Shown here piece after piece: positions 55,115 through 63,114 of a stretch of DNA of 64,000 bases (positions within the stretch are counted from its first letter, which is position 1; every line of letters begins with the position of its first letter). The notes under the pieces were generated by a model, which ran no database searches, was not told the DNA's origin, and saw nothing but the letters and a program-made list of their open reading frames with translations. The DNA comes from Gallaecimonas kandeliae (lineage in GTDB: Bacteria > Pseudomonadota > Gammaproteobacteria > Enterobacterales > Gallaecimonadaceae). The stretch covers positions 1,267,415-1,331,414 of the forward strand of contig NZ_CP118480.1 of assembly GCF_030450055.1 (NCBI RefSeq), given 5' to 3'. Made by a program: the position numbers and the translations under genes.

Positions 55115-55139
55115 AAAAGGCGCCCAAGGGGCGCCTTTT
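55114..55139 (+). terminator. Bidirectional terminator between the lipoprotein gene and dgt
   Basis: AAAAGGCGCCC/GGGCGCCTTTT, about 10-bp arms, overlapping both stop regions. Confidence 0.82.
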
Positions 55140-56455
55140 CAATGGGGTTGGCGTTCGAAGATGGTGCCCGCCTTGGGCAGGAAGAGGCTGCCGTAGAGGC
55201 GGCTGGCGTATTCGTCGGTCATGCCGGAGATGTAGTCGGCGATGACGCGGGGGCTTTCCCCTGCCGCCTGCCAGCGGGCGCGGGTGCCTGCCGGCAGCAG
55301 CCGGGCCGGATCCGAGGCCAGGGCCTCGAACAGGGCCATCACCATCTGCTGGCCCTTGTATTCCAGCAGCTGCAGTTCAGGCCTCTGGATCACCTGGTGC
55401 AATACGAACTGCTTGCAGGCTTCCAGCAGCAGGTGGTGGGGCTCGGGCAGGGCGGCATTCCAGGCCAGCAGCGGTTCTTCGAAGCCGGCCATTTCCCTGA
55501 GCCTGACGGCAGTGATGAGGCTGTTGACCAGGGTACCTATGGCCTGCTTGCGCAGGTGGTGCTGGCCGGAAAAGAGCTGGGCCCCCAAGGCATCGATATC
55601 CAGCGGCAGCTCAAGCCCCCGGACCTTGGACGCCACTTCTCCTTCCCAGGCTTCCCTGTCCACCAGGCCCAGCACTATGGCATCTTCCATGTCGTGGATG
55701 CCGTAGGCGATGTCGTCACCCAGCTCCATGATGGAGCAGTCCAGGGACTTGAAGCCGGCCCGGCCGTGGCGCTGGCCGGGCTTGCCCGGCTGGAGGGCGC
55801 AGAAGTGCTCGCGGTCGCCCTGGCCCAAGGGGGCCAGTATCCAGTCCAGGCTGTCCTTGTCCTCGTCGTAGAGGGCCTTGGCCGGGTGCCAGTCGCCGGC
55901 CTTGAGTTGGCGGGCGCTGGCCGGCAGGGGCGGCAGCACGCCAGAGGCGGCGCTCTGCAGCACCGGGTATTTCAGGACGCCGAGCAGGGTGCGGCGGCAG
56001 AGATCCATGCCGTTGGTCTCGGTGTAGGGTTCCAGCTTGGCGAGGATGCGCAGCGTCTGGGCGTTGCCCTCGAAGCCGCCATGGTCACGCATCAGGTAGT
56101 TGAGGGCCACTTCGCCGCCGTGGCCGAAGGGCGGATGCCCTATGTCGTGGGCCAGGCAGAGGGCGTCGATAAGGGCATCTTCTGCCAGCAGCGGCTGCTG
56201 CTCGGGGTGCTTTATCTTCAGCTGGGCCAGTATGCCGGTGCCTATCTGGGCCGCCTCCAGGGAATGGGTCAAGCGGGTGCGGTAGAAGTCACTCTGGCCC
56301 ACCCCCAGTACCTGGGTCTTGGCCTGCAGGCGGCGGAAGGCCGCCGAGTGCAGGATACGGGCTCTGTCCCGCTGGAAGGGAGAGCGGTGATCCTCGATGC
56401 GGGCCTGCTGGCGATCACTGGCGCGGGCTGACCAGGTTGTGCTCGGGGTCGTCAT
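55139..56455 (-). CDS. dgt: dGTP triphosphohydrolase (type 2), HD superfamily
   Basis: 438 aa. Metal ligands His64 (RTRLTHS), His103-Asp104 ([15 protein letters not shown]) and a later Asp in [13 protein letters not shown]. Hydrolyses dGTP to deoxyguanosine and triphosphate; relatives are known to limit phage by lowering dNTPs. I start at ATG 56455, since the two upstream in-frame ATGs only lengthen the overlap with yfbR (41 nt even so). Second gene behind yfbR. Confidence 0.92.
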   Translation of the reverse strand: MTTPSTTWSARASDRQQARIEDHRSPFQRDRARILHSAAFRRLQAKTQVLGVGQSDFYRTRLTHSLEAAQIGTGILAQLKIKHPEQQPLLAEDALIDALCLAHDIGHPPFGHGGEVALNYLMRDHGGFEGNAQTLRILAKLEPYTETNGMDLCRRTLLGVLKYPVLQSAASGVLPPLPASARQLKAGDWHPAKALYDEDKDSLDWILAPLGQGDREHFCALQPGKPGQRHGRAGFKSLDCSIMELGDDIAYGIHDMEDAIVLGLVDREAWEGEVASKVRGLELPLDIDALGAQLFSGQHHLRKQAIGTLVNSLITAVRLREMAGFEEPLLAWNAALPEPHHLLLEACKQFVLHQVIQRPELQLLEYKGQQMVMALFEALASDPARLLPAGTRARWQAAGESPRVIADYISGMTDEYASRLYGSLFLPKAGTIFERQPH

Positions 56456-57032
56456 TGATGTCATCCAGGGAAAGGGAGAAGCTGGGCACAAACTCGTCCA
56501 GGAAGTAGCGGATGGCGTCGTTCATGCGATTGGCCAGCATGGCTTCCAACCGGCGCTTGGCCGGGCCGAACTCGTGGTTGCCGAGGTTCAACTCCTGCAG
56601 GCATTTAAGGTAGGCACAAAGGGTGTCTGCATCCTTGACCAGGGCCCGTGCCTCGGCATCTTCGGGCTGGCTGGTAAAAAGCCCCTGGTAGGCTGGCTTC
56701 AGCGGATCAGGGGCCATGGCCATCAGCCGCTGCTCGGCGGCCGCCTCTATCTTCTTGTACTCGTCGGCGATATTAGGGTTGTAGTACTTGACCGGGGTCG
56801 GCAGATCGCCGGTCAAGACCTCAGAGGCATCGTGGAAGAGAGCCAGGGTGGCGACCTGGTTGGCGTCCACCTTTCCGCCGAAACAGTGGTTCTTGATGAG
56901 GGCCAGGGCATGGGCCACCATGGCCACCTGCAGGCTGTGCTCGGCCACGTTTTCCGGCTGGACGTTGTACATCAAGGGCCAACGGCGGATGAGCCGCAGG
57001 CGGGCGAGGTGGGCAAAGAGATGGCTGGCCAA
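56415..57032 (-). CDS. yfbR: 5'-deoxynucleotidase YfbR
   Basis: 205 aa HD-domain nucleotidase acting on dNMPs. [20 protein letters not shown] start block, [19 protein letters not shown] and [14 protein letters not shown] are E. coli YfbR signatures. I place the start at TTG 57032, with AAGGAG 6 nt before it. A more upstream ATG (57089) would add 19 residues and lacks a ribosome site. Overlaps dgt; both control dNTP pools. Confidence 0.92.
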   Translation of the reverse strand: MASHLFAHLARLRLIRRWPLMYNVQPENVAEHSLQVAMVAHALALIKNHCFGGKVDANQVATLALFHDASEVLTGDLPTPVKYYNPNIADEYKKIEAAAEQRLMAMAPDPLKPAYQGLFTSQPEDAEARALVKDADTLCAYLKCLQELNLGNHEFGPAKRRLEAMLANRMNDAIRYFLDEFVPSFSLSLDDINDDPEHNLVSPRQ

Positions 57033-57149
57033 AATGCACTCCTTGAAACTGGCCTCTCCAGAGGTATCACTTGTGGCGGTGGTGCGCAAGTTCCGTTACC
57101 TTTAGGGACGGCCCTGCTGATTTTTTGACCCTTGTGAACGGCCCCTCCC

Positions 57150-57710
57150 ATGACCAGTATCAGCGCTTCCCAAAGTGACAGCTCCAGCCAGTCTTCCCTG
57201 GCGGCCGGTTTGCGCATCCAAGGCAGCAAGCAGGACAAGGCCAACCCCGCCGCTCCCAAGGGGGCCGATGGTCACCCCCTGAATGAGCAGCAGCTCAAAG
57301 CACTGCAGGATCTCAAGGCCAGAGACAGGGAAGTGCGGACCCACGAACAGGCCCATGCCAGTGCCGCTGGGCCCTATGCCCAGGGGGTCCATCTTCAGTA
57401 CAAGCGCGGCGCTGACGGCAACAGTTATGCCGTGGAAGGGGAGACCAGTGTCGACACCAGCCCTGTATCAGGGGACCCTCTGGCGACCCTGGCCAAGGCC
57501 AGGACTATTCTCAAGGCCGCCCTGGCCCCGGCCCAGCCGTCTGCCCAGGACCAGAAAGTGGCCGCCGAAGCCCAGCAGATGATCATCGAAGCCCAGGCCG
57601 CCATTGCGGCCCAAGCCCAGAGCCAGGGGCAGCAACAAAGCACCCCGCAGCGCGCCTACCAGGACGCCGGCAAGTCAAAGGCGTCCTTGGGGCTGGATCT
57701 CTACGCCTGA
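57150..57710 (+). CDS. SprA-related putative metalloprotease
   Basis: 186 aa. HEQAH metal site inside REVRTHEQAHASAAGPYA (~61-78), then YAVEGETSVDTSPVSGDP (~100-117), the PF12118 core. Low-complexity Ser/Gln ends. No signal peptide. Function in the family is unproven. Confidence 0.85.
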   Translation: MTSISASQSDSSSQSSLAAGLRIQGSKQDKANPAAPKGADGHPLNEQQLKALQDLKARDREVRTHEQAHASAAGPYAQGVHLQYKRGADGNSYAVEGETSVDTSPVSGDPLATLAKARTILKAALAPAQPSAQDQKVAAEAQQMIIEAQAAIAAQAQSQGQQQSTPQRAYQDAGKSKASLGLDLYA

Positions 57711-57728
57711 GCCCGCCGGTTCGAATGC

Positions 57729-58337
57729 TCAGCGGGACTGGCCGCCATTGCCCTGCTTGGAAATGCCCCCCGCCACCACCAGCGGCAGCACTTCAGAGGC
57801 CGACAGCGCCAGGGGCGTCACCTTGTCTTTGGGGACCAGGATGAGGTTGCCGGCGAAGTTGAAGGACTGGGGGAGGTAGACCGCCACCCTGTCGTCCAGG
57901 CCGAGCTCTGCCAGGTCGTCCCGGGTCACGAAACCTATCACCTCCAGGTGCTCTCCCAATTTCACCAATACCGGTTTGGAAAAGCGCTTGTCCTGACCGG
58001 TAACGGCCCCCAGCAGATCCTTGATGGCGCCGTAGAGCTGCTTGACCAGGGGCAGCCTTTCCATCAGCCGGTCCACCAGGCTGAACAGCCAGCGGCCTAT
58101 GACGTTACCGGCCAAGAGGCCTATGGTCATGACGATAAGCAAGGTCAGGATCAATCCCAATGGGGCCACCAACCAATGGGGGATGGGGCTGCCCAGCAGC
58201 GGCTCCAACCAGGAGGCGAGGGGCTTGAACAGCCCCTCGTTGAAATAGCGGTAAAGGGCCCAGATCAGGTAGAGGGTCAGCAGCACCGGCGCCGTGATCA
58301 CGAAGCCTTGGAATAACCAGCGCAGGGGTTTGAACAT
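57729..58337 (-). CDS. DUF502 membrane protein
   Basis: 202 aa. Two hydrophobic helices (~7-28, ~58-80), then GNVIGRWLFSLVDRLMERLP, VKQLYGAIKDLLGAV, and VAVYLPQSFNFAGNLILVPK, the conserved DUF502 region. Function unknown. Followed by no obvious partner. Confidence 0.9.
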   Translation of the reverse strand: MFKPLRWLFQGFVITAPVLLTLYLIWALYRYFNEGLFKPLASWLEPLLGSPIPHWLVAPLGLILTLLIVMTIGLLAGNVIGRWLFSLVDRLMERLPLVKQLYGAIKDLLGAVTGQDKRFSKPVLVKLGEHLEVIGFVTRDDLAELGLDDRVAVYLPQSFNFAGNLILVPKDKVTPLALSASEVLPLVVAGGISKQGNGGQSR

Positions 58338-58351
58338 GGTTTTTCTTCCAT

Positions 58352-58378
58352 AAAAAAAGGGAGCCTAAGGCCCCCTTG
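58352..58378 (-). terminator. Terminator of the ompA-like gene
   Basis: AAGGGGGCC-TTA-GGCTCCCTT (one G-U) followed by a T run on the minus strand, 14 nt past the stop. Confidence 0.75.
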
Positions 58379-58392
58379 TTCAGCAGGTCAAC

Positions 58393-59466
58393 TCACATCT
58401 TGGTCTGGGGGACCTGCTTGGTGGCGGACAGCTTGGCCTCGATACGACGGTTGGCGGCGCGGGCTTCCTTGCTGGTGCCGGCGACGGCCGGGCGGCTTTC
58501 GCCGTAGCCGACGGTCTTGATGCGGCTGGCATCGATACCGAACTGGCTCGCCAGGGTGTCGCCCACGGCCTTGGCGCGGCGCTCGGACAGCTTCTGGTTG
58601 TAGGCGGCGGCGCCGGTGTCGTCGGTATGGCCTTCGATCACGACGTCAAGCTGCGGGAAGTCCTGCATGAACTTGGCGACCTTCTGGATCTCCGGGTAGT
58701 AGGTGGGTTTGACCACGGCGGAGTTGTTGTCGAAGTTCACCAGCAGTTTCACGGCCACTTCCTGGGTGTCGTACTTGGTACAGCCGCGCGCATCCACCTG
58801 GTAGTTGGCTGGGGTGCCGGGGCAGGCGTCCTGGTCGTCCACGACGCCGTCATGGTCGGAATCGACAGGCACCACTGGGGCCGGGGTGGGAGCCGGTGCC
58901 GGGGTTGCCTTTTGCGGGGCAGAGCCGAAGAAGTACTGGATACCGACGTTGGCCAGCACGTCGGTGAAGTTGCTGTTGTCCTGCTGGCCGGCTACCTCGG
59001 CACGGAAGGCCAGGTTGTCGGTTATGAAGGTACGGTAGCCGACGGTCAGGCGGGCGAAACTGTCGCTTTCGTTTTCCACCTTGGTGCGGTTGAGACCCAG
59101 GCCGGTATAAAAATGGTCGGTGATATTGAACAGCACGTCGGCGCCGTAAGATTCACCGTAGCCGTTGCTGCTGGTGCTTTTCAGTTTGGCGTCCAGGTAG
59201 TCGTAATAACCGCGGACTTCCCAGTTGCGGTCGACGCGGTAACCAAATTCCACACCTGGGGCAAAGGTTTTAAAATTCTGGGAAGGTTCGTAGCTGGAAG
59301 AACCTTTGTCGATGGAGCGGTTCATGTCGAGGTCCATGGCGCCTACATGACCGCCAAGATAGACCCTGCCAGCCAAATCATCTTTGGTTACGGCGGCATA
59401 AGAACCGAAAGTTGCGGTCATCAAAACAGCTGCCGCAGTAAAACGAAAAGCGCTAACCTTTTTCAT
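58393..59466 (-). CDS. OmpA-family outer membrane porin with TSP3 repeat
   Basis: 357 aa. Signal peptide (MKKVSAFRFTAAAVLMTATF, cleavage after SYA), an eight-strand beta-barrel (~25-200), a Pro/Ala hinge, one thrombospondin type 3 repeat (DSDHDGVVDDQDACPGTP), then the peptidoglycan-binding OmpA C-domain (VVIEGHTDDTG, LSERRAKAV, GYGESRP, NRRIEAKL). GGGAG before the ATG. Abundant envelope linker protein. Confidence 0.94.
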   Translation of the reverse strand: MKKVSAFRFTAAAVLMTATFGSYAAVTKDDLAGRVYLGGHVGAMDLDMNRSIDKGSSSYEPSQNFKTFAPGVEFGYRVDRNWEVRGYYDYLDAKLKSTSSNGYGESYGADVLFNITDHFYTGLGLNRTKVENESDSFARLTVGYRTFITDNLAFRAEVAGQQDNSNFTDVLANVGIQYFFGSAPQKATPAPAPTPAPVVPVDSDHDGVVDDQDACPGTPANYQVDARGCTKYDTQEVAVKLLVNFDNNSAVVKPTYYPEIQKVAKFMQDFPQLDVVIEGHTDDTGAAAYNQKLSERRAKAVGDTLASQFGIDASRIKTVGYGESRPAVAGTSKEARAANRRIEAKLSATKQVPQTKM

Positions 59467-59525
59467 ATTCACTCCCTGCAAAAGGCAAAAAACAGCAACC
59501 AGATCTAGTAGTTGCGTCGATGGCA

Positions 59526-59555
59526 AGTGTAGGCAATGAAATGAAATCACGACAA
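59526..59555 (-). promoter_or_regulatory. Promoter of the ompA-like gene
   Basis: Minus strand: TTGTCG (59550-59555), 18-nt spacer, TACACT (59526-59531), leaving a leader of about 55 nt. Confidence 0.5.
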
Positions 59556-59614
59556 TTCAAAATTGTACGGGGATTTAGCGACGATTAAGAATCAACCCTG
59601 TTTTACAGCCTCCC

Positions 59615-61732
59615 TTAACGACGCAACAACAAAAGCTCTGATGGGTGTTTTTTGGGCAGGGTATAAAGGAGCTGGGCTTCATCCGGCGAAACATCGAATT
59701 GCGCCTGGTAACCCTGGGGTAATTGCAGTACCTCGGAAATGGAGCCACTTCCCAGATCATAACGATGGATATGCTGCTCCCCCCTGTCAGTCAGGTAATA
59801 GATGCCGCTGCCGGCCAACTGCCAGCCGTCACAACGCTGCCAGGTGATGTTGGTGCCCACTTCGGTGAGCTGGCCGGTAGCCAGCTCCATGCGCCACAGG
59901 CCAGGGGTATGGACCCGGGTCAGGTAGAGATATTTTTCGGCCTTGTCCGGCTGGCCGCAATAGCCGCCGGAGCGGGTTACTTGCACCGGCTTGCTGTTGC
60001 CGTTGTCCCAGCGCCAGATCTGCCAGTCGCCGCTGCGCTCAGAAGCGAAATAAAGGTGCTTGCCGTCGCTGCTCCAGCGGGGGTTGGCTCCCCGGTAGTC
60101 GCTGAGCAGGTGGGTTTCGCTCCACCTCGAGGCCTGGGTGTCGAATTGCAGCAGGTCTTCGTTGCCACCGGCAACCGCCACTTCCTGGTTGAAATGCAAA
60201 GGACCCAGGTGGTTGTCCTCATCGAAGTCGGTGAGTTGCAACTGCAGCGGCCCTGTCATGCGCCAATACTGGCTCTTGCCGGTGCGCCTTGAGGCGAAGT
60301 AGAGGGTTTTGCCGTCCGGGCCGAAGCTGGGGGCGTACTCATCTGCATCGGAGTTGGCCACCGCTTTGGCCTTGGCGCCTGGGTAGAAGAAGGGGTTGGG
60401 GGTACGGTAGATATCCTGCTCCGACTCACCCTGGACCACCAGCAACTGGTCATTGACCGGATCGTAGACGGGGCTGTGGAGGGGGCTGTCGGTGACTATG
60501 GTCTGGGACAACAGGTTGCTGTCCATCCGTTCGAGGCGACCCGGCTTTTCGATGAGATAATAGTGGCCAGCATCCTCGCCCCAGCTGAAGCTGTTCCGGT
60601 GCAGGCTGCCGGTAATGTAGATGGCCAACAGGTGATAGCCATGGGTGGCATCCACGAACAGCAAGGTTTGGTCCTGCCAACGACTGTCCCTGACCACGGC
60701 CAACTGGCTGCCGTCATGGGACAGGGCAAAAGCGACATCGCCGGCGCCGGGATCTATGGGGTTGGTCAAGGGGACTGCCTGGCCCGTGGCCAGGCGCAGC
60801 CGATAGACCTGGTAGGGTTTTTCGGGGCTGTCCCTGTGGTTGAAATAGAGGGTCTGGTTGTCCTTGCCGAAGCGGACCATGGTCTTGCTGTTTTCTTCAA
60901 GGCAGCCAGCTACCCTGTGCTCGTCTTCAAGTTCTGCCTTGTCCAAGTCCAGGGTCGCCACCCTGATCTCGCAGCGGTGCTGGTGGCGCCAGACAAAGGC
61001 CAGGCTGCGGCCATCCGGCGACCAGGCCGGTGAACGGCGGTCGGCGCCATCGTCGGTCAGGGAACGGGGTTGGTTGACTGAACGCGTATTGGGTGGCGGC
61101 AATTTTTGCAGGTAGAGCTGATGAGGGCCGTCATTCTCGCTGTAGGTAAAGGCGATATAGTGGCTGTCCGGGGAAAACTGTGGCTGGCTTTCTTGGCCCG
61201 GCAGCGCCGTCAGGGCCAGTTTCTGGGTAAAACGCTGGTTGATGGCCAGCTCTCTGAACAGCTTGCCCAGCAAAGGGGATAGCAACAGCAGCACCAAGGC
61301 CAGGCCCCAACCCAGTTCTTTAAAACGGCGTTTGGGCCGGGCCTTGGGGACCAGGGACGGCGGCAGCCGGGGCGCCTCCAGTACCACGTCCTGGACCTCG
61401 GCCACTAGGCGGTAACCTTTCTTGGGTACGGTGACGATAAAGCGGGGGCTGCGGGCGTCGTCACCCAGGGCGCGCCTCAGCTTGACGATGAACTGGTTGA
61501 GGGCGTTGTCGGAAACGATGACGTCATTCCAGGCATGGTCCAACAACTGGTCGCGGCTGACCACTTCTCCGGCATGGCGGGCCAGCAAGGTCAGTATCGC
61601 CATGGCCCTGGGCTCGAGGGTGATTTCCTGGTCTCCCTGGCTGATGAGATTCAGCTCGGGACGGACCAGCCACTCTCCGATGCGGAAGGCAGTCTTGTCG
61701 AGTTCAAGCCTGGGAGAGCTTTCGATTTCCAA
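59615..61732 (-). CDS. CadC-like transcriptional regulator with periplasmic beta-propeller
   Basis: 705 aa. OmpR-type winged helix at the N-terminus (~12-112; DNALNQFIVKLRRALGDD, VPKKGYRLV), one membrane helix (~138-159), then a large periplasmic part of PD40/TolB-like blades (FSPDSHYIAFT, SPDGRSLAFV, FGPDGKTLYFAS, WSSDGKHLYFAS). This is the one-component ToxR/CadC plan with a propeller as sensor. TTG start at 61730-61732 with AAGGA 6 nt before it. The ompA-like gene follows on the same strand. Confidence 0.9.
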   Translation of the reverse strand: MEIESSPRLELDKTAFRIGEWLVRPELNLISQGDQEITLEPRAMAILTLLARHAGEVVSRDQLLDHAWNDVIVSDNALNQFIVKLRRALGDDARSPRFIVTVPKKGYRLVAEVQDVVLEAPRLPPSLVPKARPKRRFKELGWGLALVLLLLSPLLGKLFRELAINQRFTQKLALTALPGQESQPQFSPDSHYIAFTYSENDGPHQLYLQKLPPPNTRSVNQPRSLTDDGADRRSPAWSPDGRSLAFVWRHQHRCEIRVATLDLDKAELEDEHRVAGCLEENSKTMVRFGKDNQTLYFNHRDSPEKPYQVYRLRLATGQAVPLTNPIDPGAGDVAFALSHDGSQLAVVRDSRWQDQTLLFVDATHGYHLLAIYITGSLHRNSFSWGEDAGHYYLIEKPGRLERMDSNLLSQTIVTDSPLHSPVYDPVNDQLLVVQGESEQDIYRTPNPFFYPGAKAKAVANSDADEYAPSFGPDGKTLYFASRRTGKSQYWRMTGPLQLQLTDFDEDNHLGPLHFNQEVAVAGGNEDLLQFDTQASRWSETHLLSDYRGANPRWSSDGKHLYFASERSGDWQIWRWDNGNSKPVQVTRSGGYCGQPDKAEKYLYLTRVHTPGLWRMELATGQLTEVGTNITWQRCDGWQLAGSGIYYLTDRGEQHIHRYDLGSGSISEVLQLPQGYQAQFDVSPDEAQLLYTLPKKHPSELLLLRR

Positions 61733-61778
61733 CTCAAGTCCTTGATTATTCTTTTAAAATAAAAAGATCATGAAAATC

Positions 61779-62013
61779 TCACCTTCTTATCATGCCCTTT
61801 GGTCTCTTTCAGGGCAACCTGATCTGGCATTGGTTTGAGTCGGCCCGGAACGCCGAGCAATGGTCTTGCCGAGACATCGGCGAGCCAGGCAAGGGAGAGG
61901 GAGACCGGCGGGAAAGACCGAGTCAGATCCATGCGCATCGCTATTGGACCCTGGACTAACCAGCGGTTTTTTGGACGCACCTCCGCGGCTTCCCATCGGG
62001 AAGCCGTTTTTTT
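61779..62013 (+). ncRNA. Candidate small RNA between regulator and dioxygenase genes
   Basis: Plus-strand stretch with no gene of its own, ending in a strong terminator that has a T run only in this direction. No other plus-strand gene lies within the preceding 4.7 kb. A weak promoter (TTGATT at 61743, GATCAT at 61766) precedes it. Inner stems include GCCGA-GACA-TCGGC. No known RNA family recognised; the 5' end is a guess. Confidence 0.3.
61986..62013 (+). terminator. Plus-strand terminator without an assigned gene
   Basis: CGGCTTCCC-ATC-GGGAAGCCG and seven T. The minus side has no T run. Confidence 0.8.
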
Positions 62014-62022
62014 ATGCATGAA

Positions 62023-62047
62023 AAAGGCGCCCTAGGGCGCCTTTTTT
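62023..62047 (-). terminator. Terminator of the IPNS-like gene
   Basis: AAGGCGCC-CTA-GGGCGCCTT with A/T runs on both sides, next to the stop at 62049. Confidence 0.85.
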
Positions 62048-62048
62048 C

Positions 62049-62981
62049 TTACTTGATGAGGCCGATCTCGCGCAGCCTTTCCATCAGGTAGTCGTCGGCA
62101 CTGATGGCCGGGTCCCGCTTGGGTCTGTCTTCGCTGACGCAGCTGTCCAGGGCGTCGATGATGACGTCCGGGTTGAAGTGCAGGAAGAAGGGAATGGAGT
62201 AGCGGGAGCTGCTGGAGAAGGGCGCTGGCGGGTTCACCACGCGGTGGGTGGTGGAGGGCAGCAGGTAGTTGGTCAGGCGCTGCAACATGTCACCGATGTT
62301 GCAGATGATGGCGCCTTCGATGATGGTCACCTCTATCCAGCTACCGTCTTTGGCCAGCACTTCCAGGCCGGGTTCGCGGGAGCCTACCAGCAGGGTCAGG
62401 ACGTTGATGTCCTCGTGGGCGGCGGCGCGCACGCTGGGGGTGCCTTCATCGACGATGGGCGGGTAGTGCAGGGGGCGCAGTATGGAGTTGCCCAGGTTCA
62501 CCTTGCCTCGGAAGAAATCGCGGGGCTGCTTGAGGTAGACGGCCAGGGCGTCCAGCACCTTGTTGCCGAGGGTATCCAGGGCCTGGTACAGGGACAGCAT
62601 GCGCGGCTTGAACTGCGGCACTTCCTCTGGCCAGACGTTGGGCTGCAGCTGCGGGTAGGGGGCTTCCCCTTCCAACTCGCGGCCGACGTGCCAGAACTCC
62701 TTGAGATCGACGTGCTTGGCATCTTTTGCGATCTCGGTGCCGAAGGGGGTATAGCCGCGGGCGCCGCCCTTGCCGGCCAGGTGGTACTGTTTCTTGACGT
62801 CCTCGGGCTGGGCAAACAGCTCGCGGCTGATGTCCAGGGCGCCGTGGATCACCTCGTCCGCTATGCCGTGTTGGGTCAGGGCGACAAAGCCGAACGATTC
62901 GTAGCCTTGGCCGATATCCTGGACGAAGGCGTCGAAATCAGTGTCGTAACGGCTCATGTCGATATGAGGTATGGAAGCCAT
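62049..62981 (-). CDS. Isopenicillin-N-synthase-like 2OG-Fe(II) oxygenase
   Basis: 310 aa. N-terminal DIOX_N (IPHIDMSRYDTDFDAFVQDI, FGFVALTQHGI) and a jelly-roll with His189-x-Asp191 (AAHEDINVLT), His246 (STTHRVVNP) and 2OG-binding Arg260 in RYSIPFF. Bacterial relatives are uncharacterised. ATG 62981 has AAGGA 7 nt before it; 13 extra upstream codons are unlikely. Confidence 0.9.
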   Translation of the reverse strand: MASIPHIDMSRYDTDFDAFVQDIGQGYESFGFVALTQHGIADEVIHGALDISRELFAQPEDVKKQYHLAGKGGARGYTPFGTEIAKDAKHVDLKEFWHVGRELEGEAPYPQLQPNVWPEEVPQFKPRMLSLYQALDTLGNKVLDALAVYLKQPRDFFRGKVNLGNSILRPLHYPPIVDEGTPSVRAAAHEDINVLTLLVGSREPGLEVLAKDGSWIEVTIIEGAIICNIGDMLQRLTNYLLPSTTHRVVNPPAPFSSSSRYSIPFFLHFNPDVIIDALDSCVSEDRPKRDPAISADDYLMERLREIGLIK

Positions 62982-63072
62982 TTTCTGATCCTTGTTATCT
63001 AATCGATTGCGTGAAGCCAAAAAAGCTCCGGGATCCTAGTCATGCCGGGCGGCTTCGGCAAGTGTGTTGTTC

Positions 63073-63106
63073 AGAAAAGGCCCAGCCGCGGTTGGACGCG
63101 GCTGGG
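63073..63106 (-). terminator. Terminator of the right-edge metalloprotease gene
   Basis: CCCAGCCGCG/CGCGGCTGGG, 10-bp arms and a 6-nt loop, followed on the minus strand by CCTTTTCT, 9 nt past the stop. Confidence 0.75.
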
Positions 63107-63114
63107 TTTGGGGC

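Noticed and set aside
61920-61945. Similarity of AGTCAGATCCATGCGC to a cobalamin riboswitch B12 box
   Set aside because: The other conserved blocks of the riboswitch are missing and no gene follows on that strand.
61835-62035. A 66-codon plus-strand frame over the orphan terminator
   Set aside because: It reads through the terminator stem and T run, has no ribosome site and no recognisable sequence.
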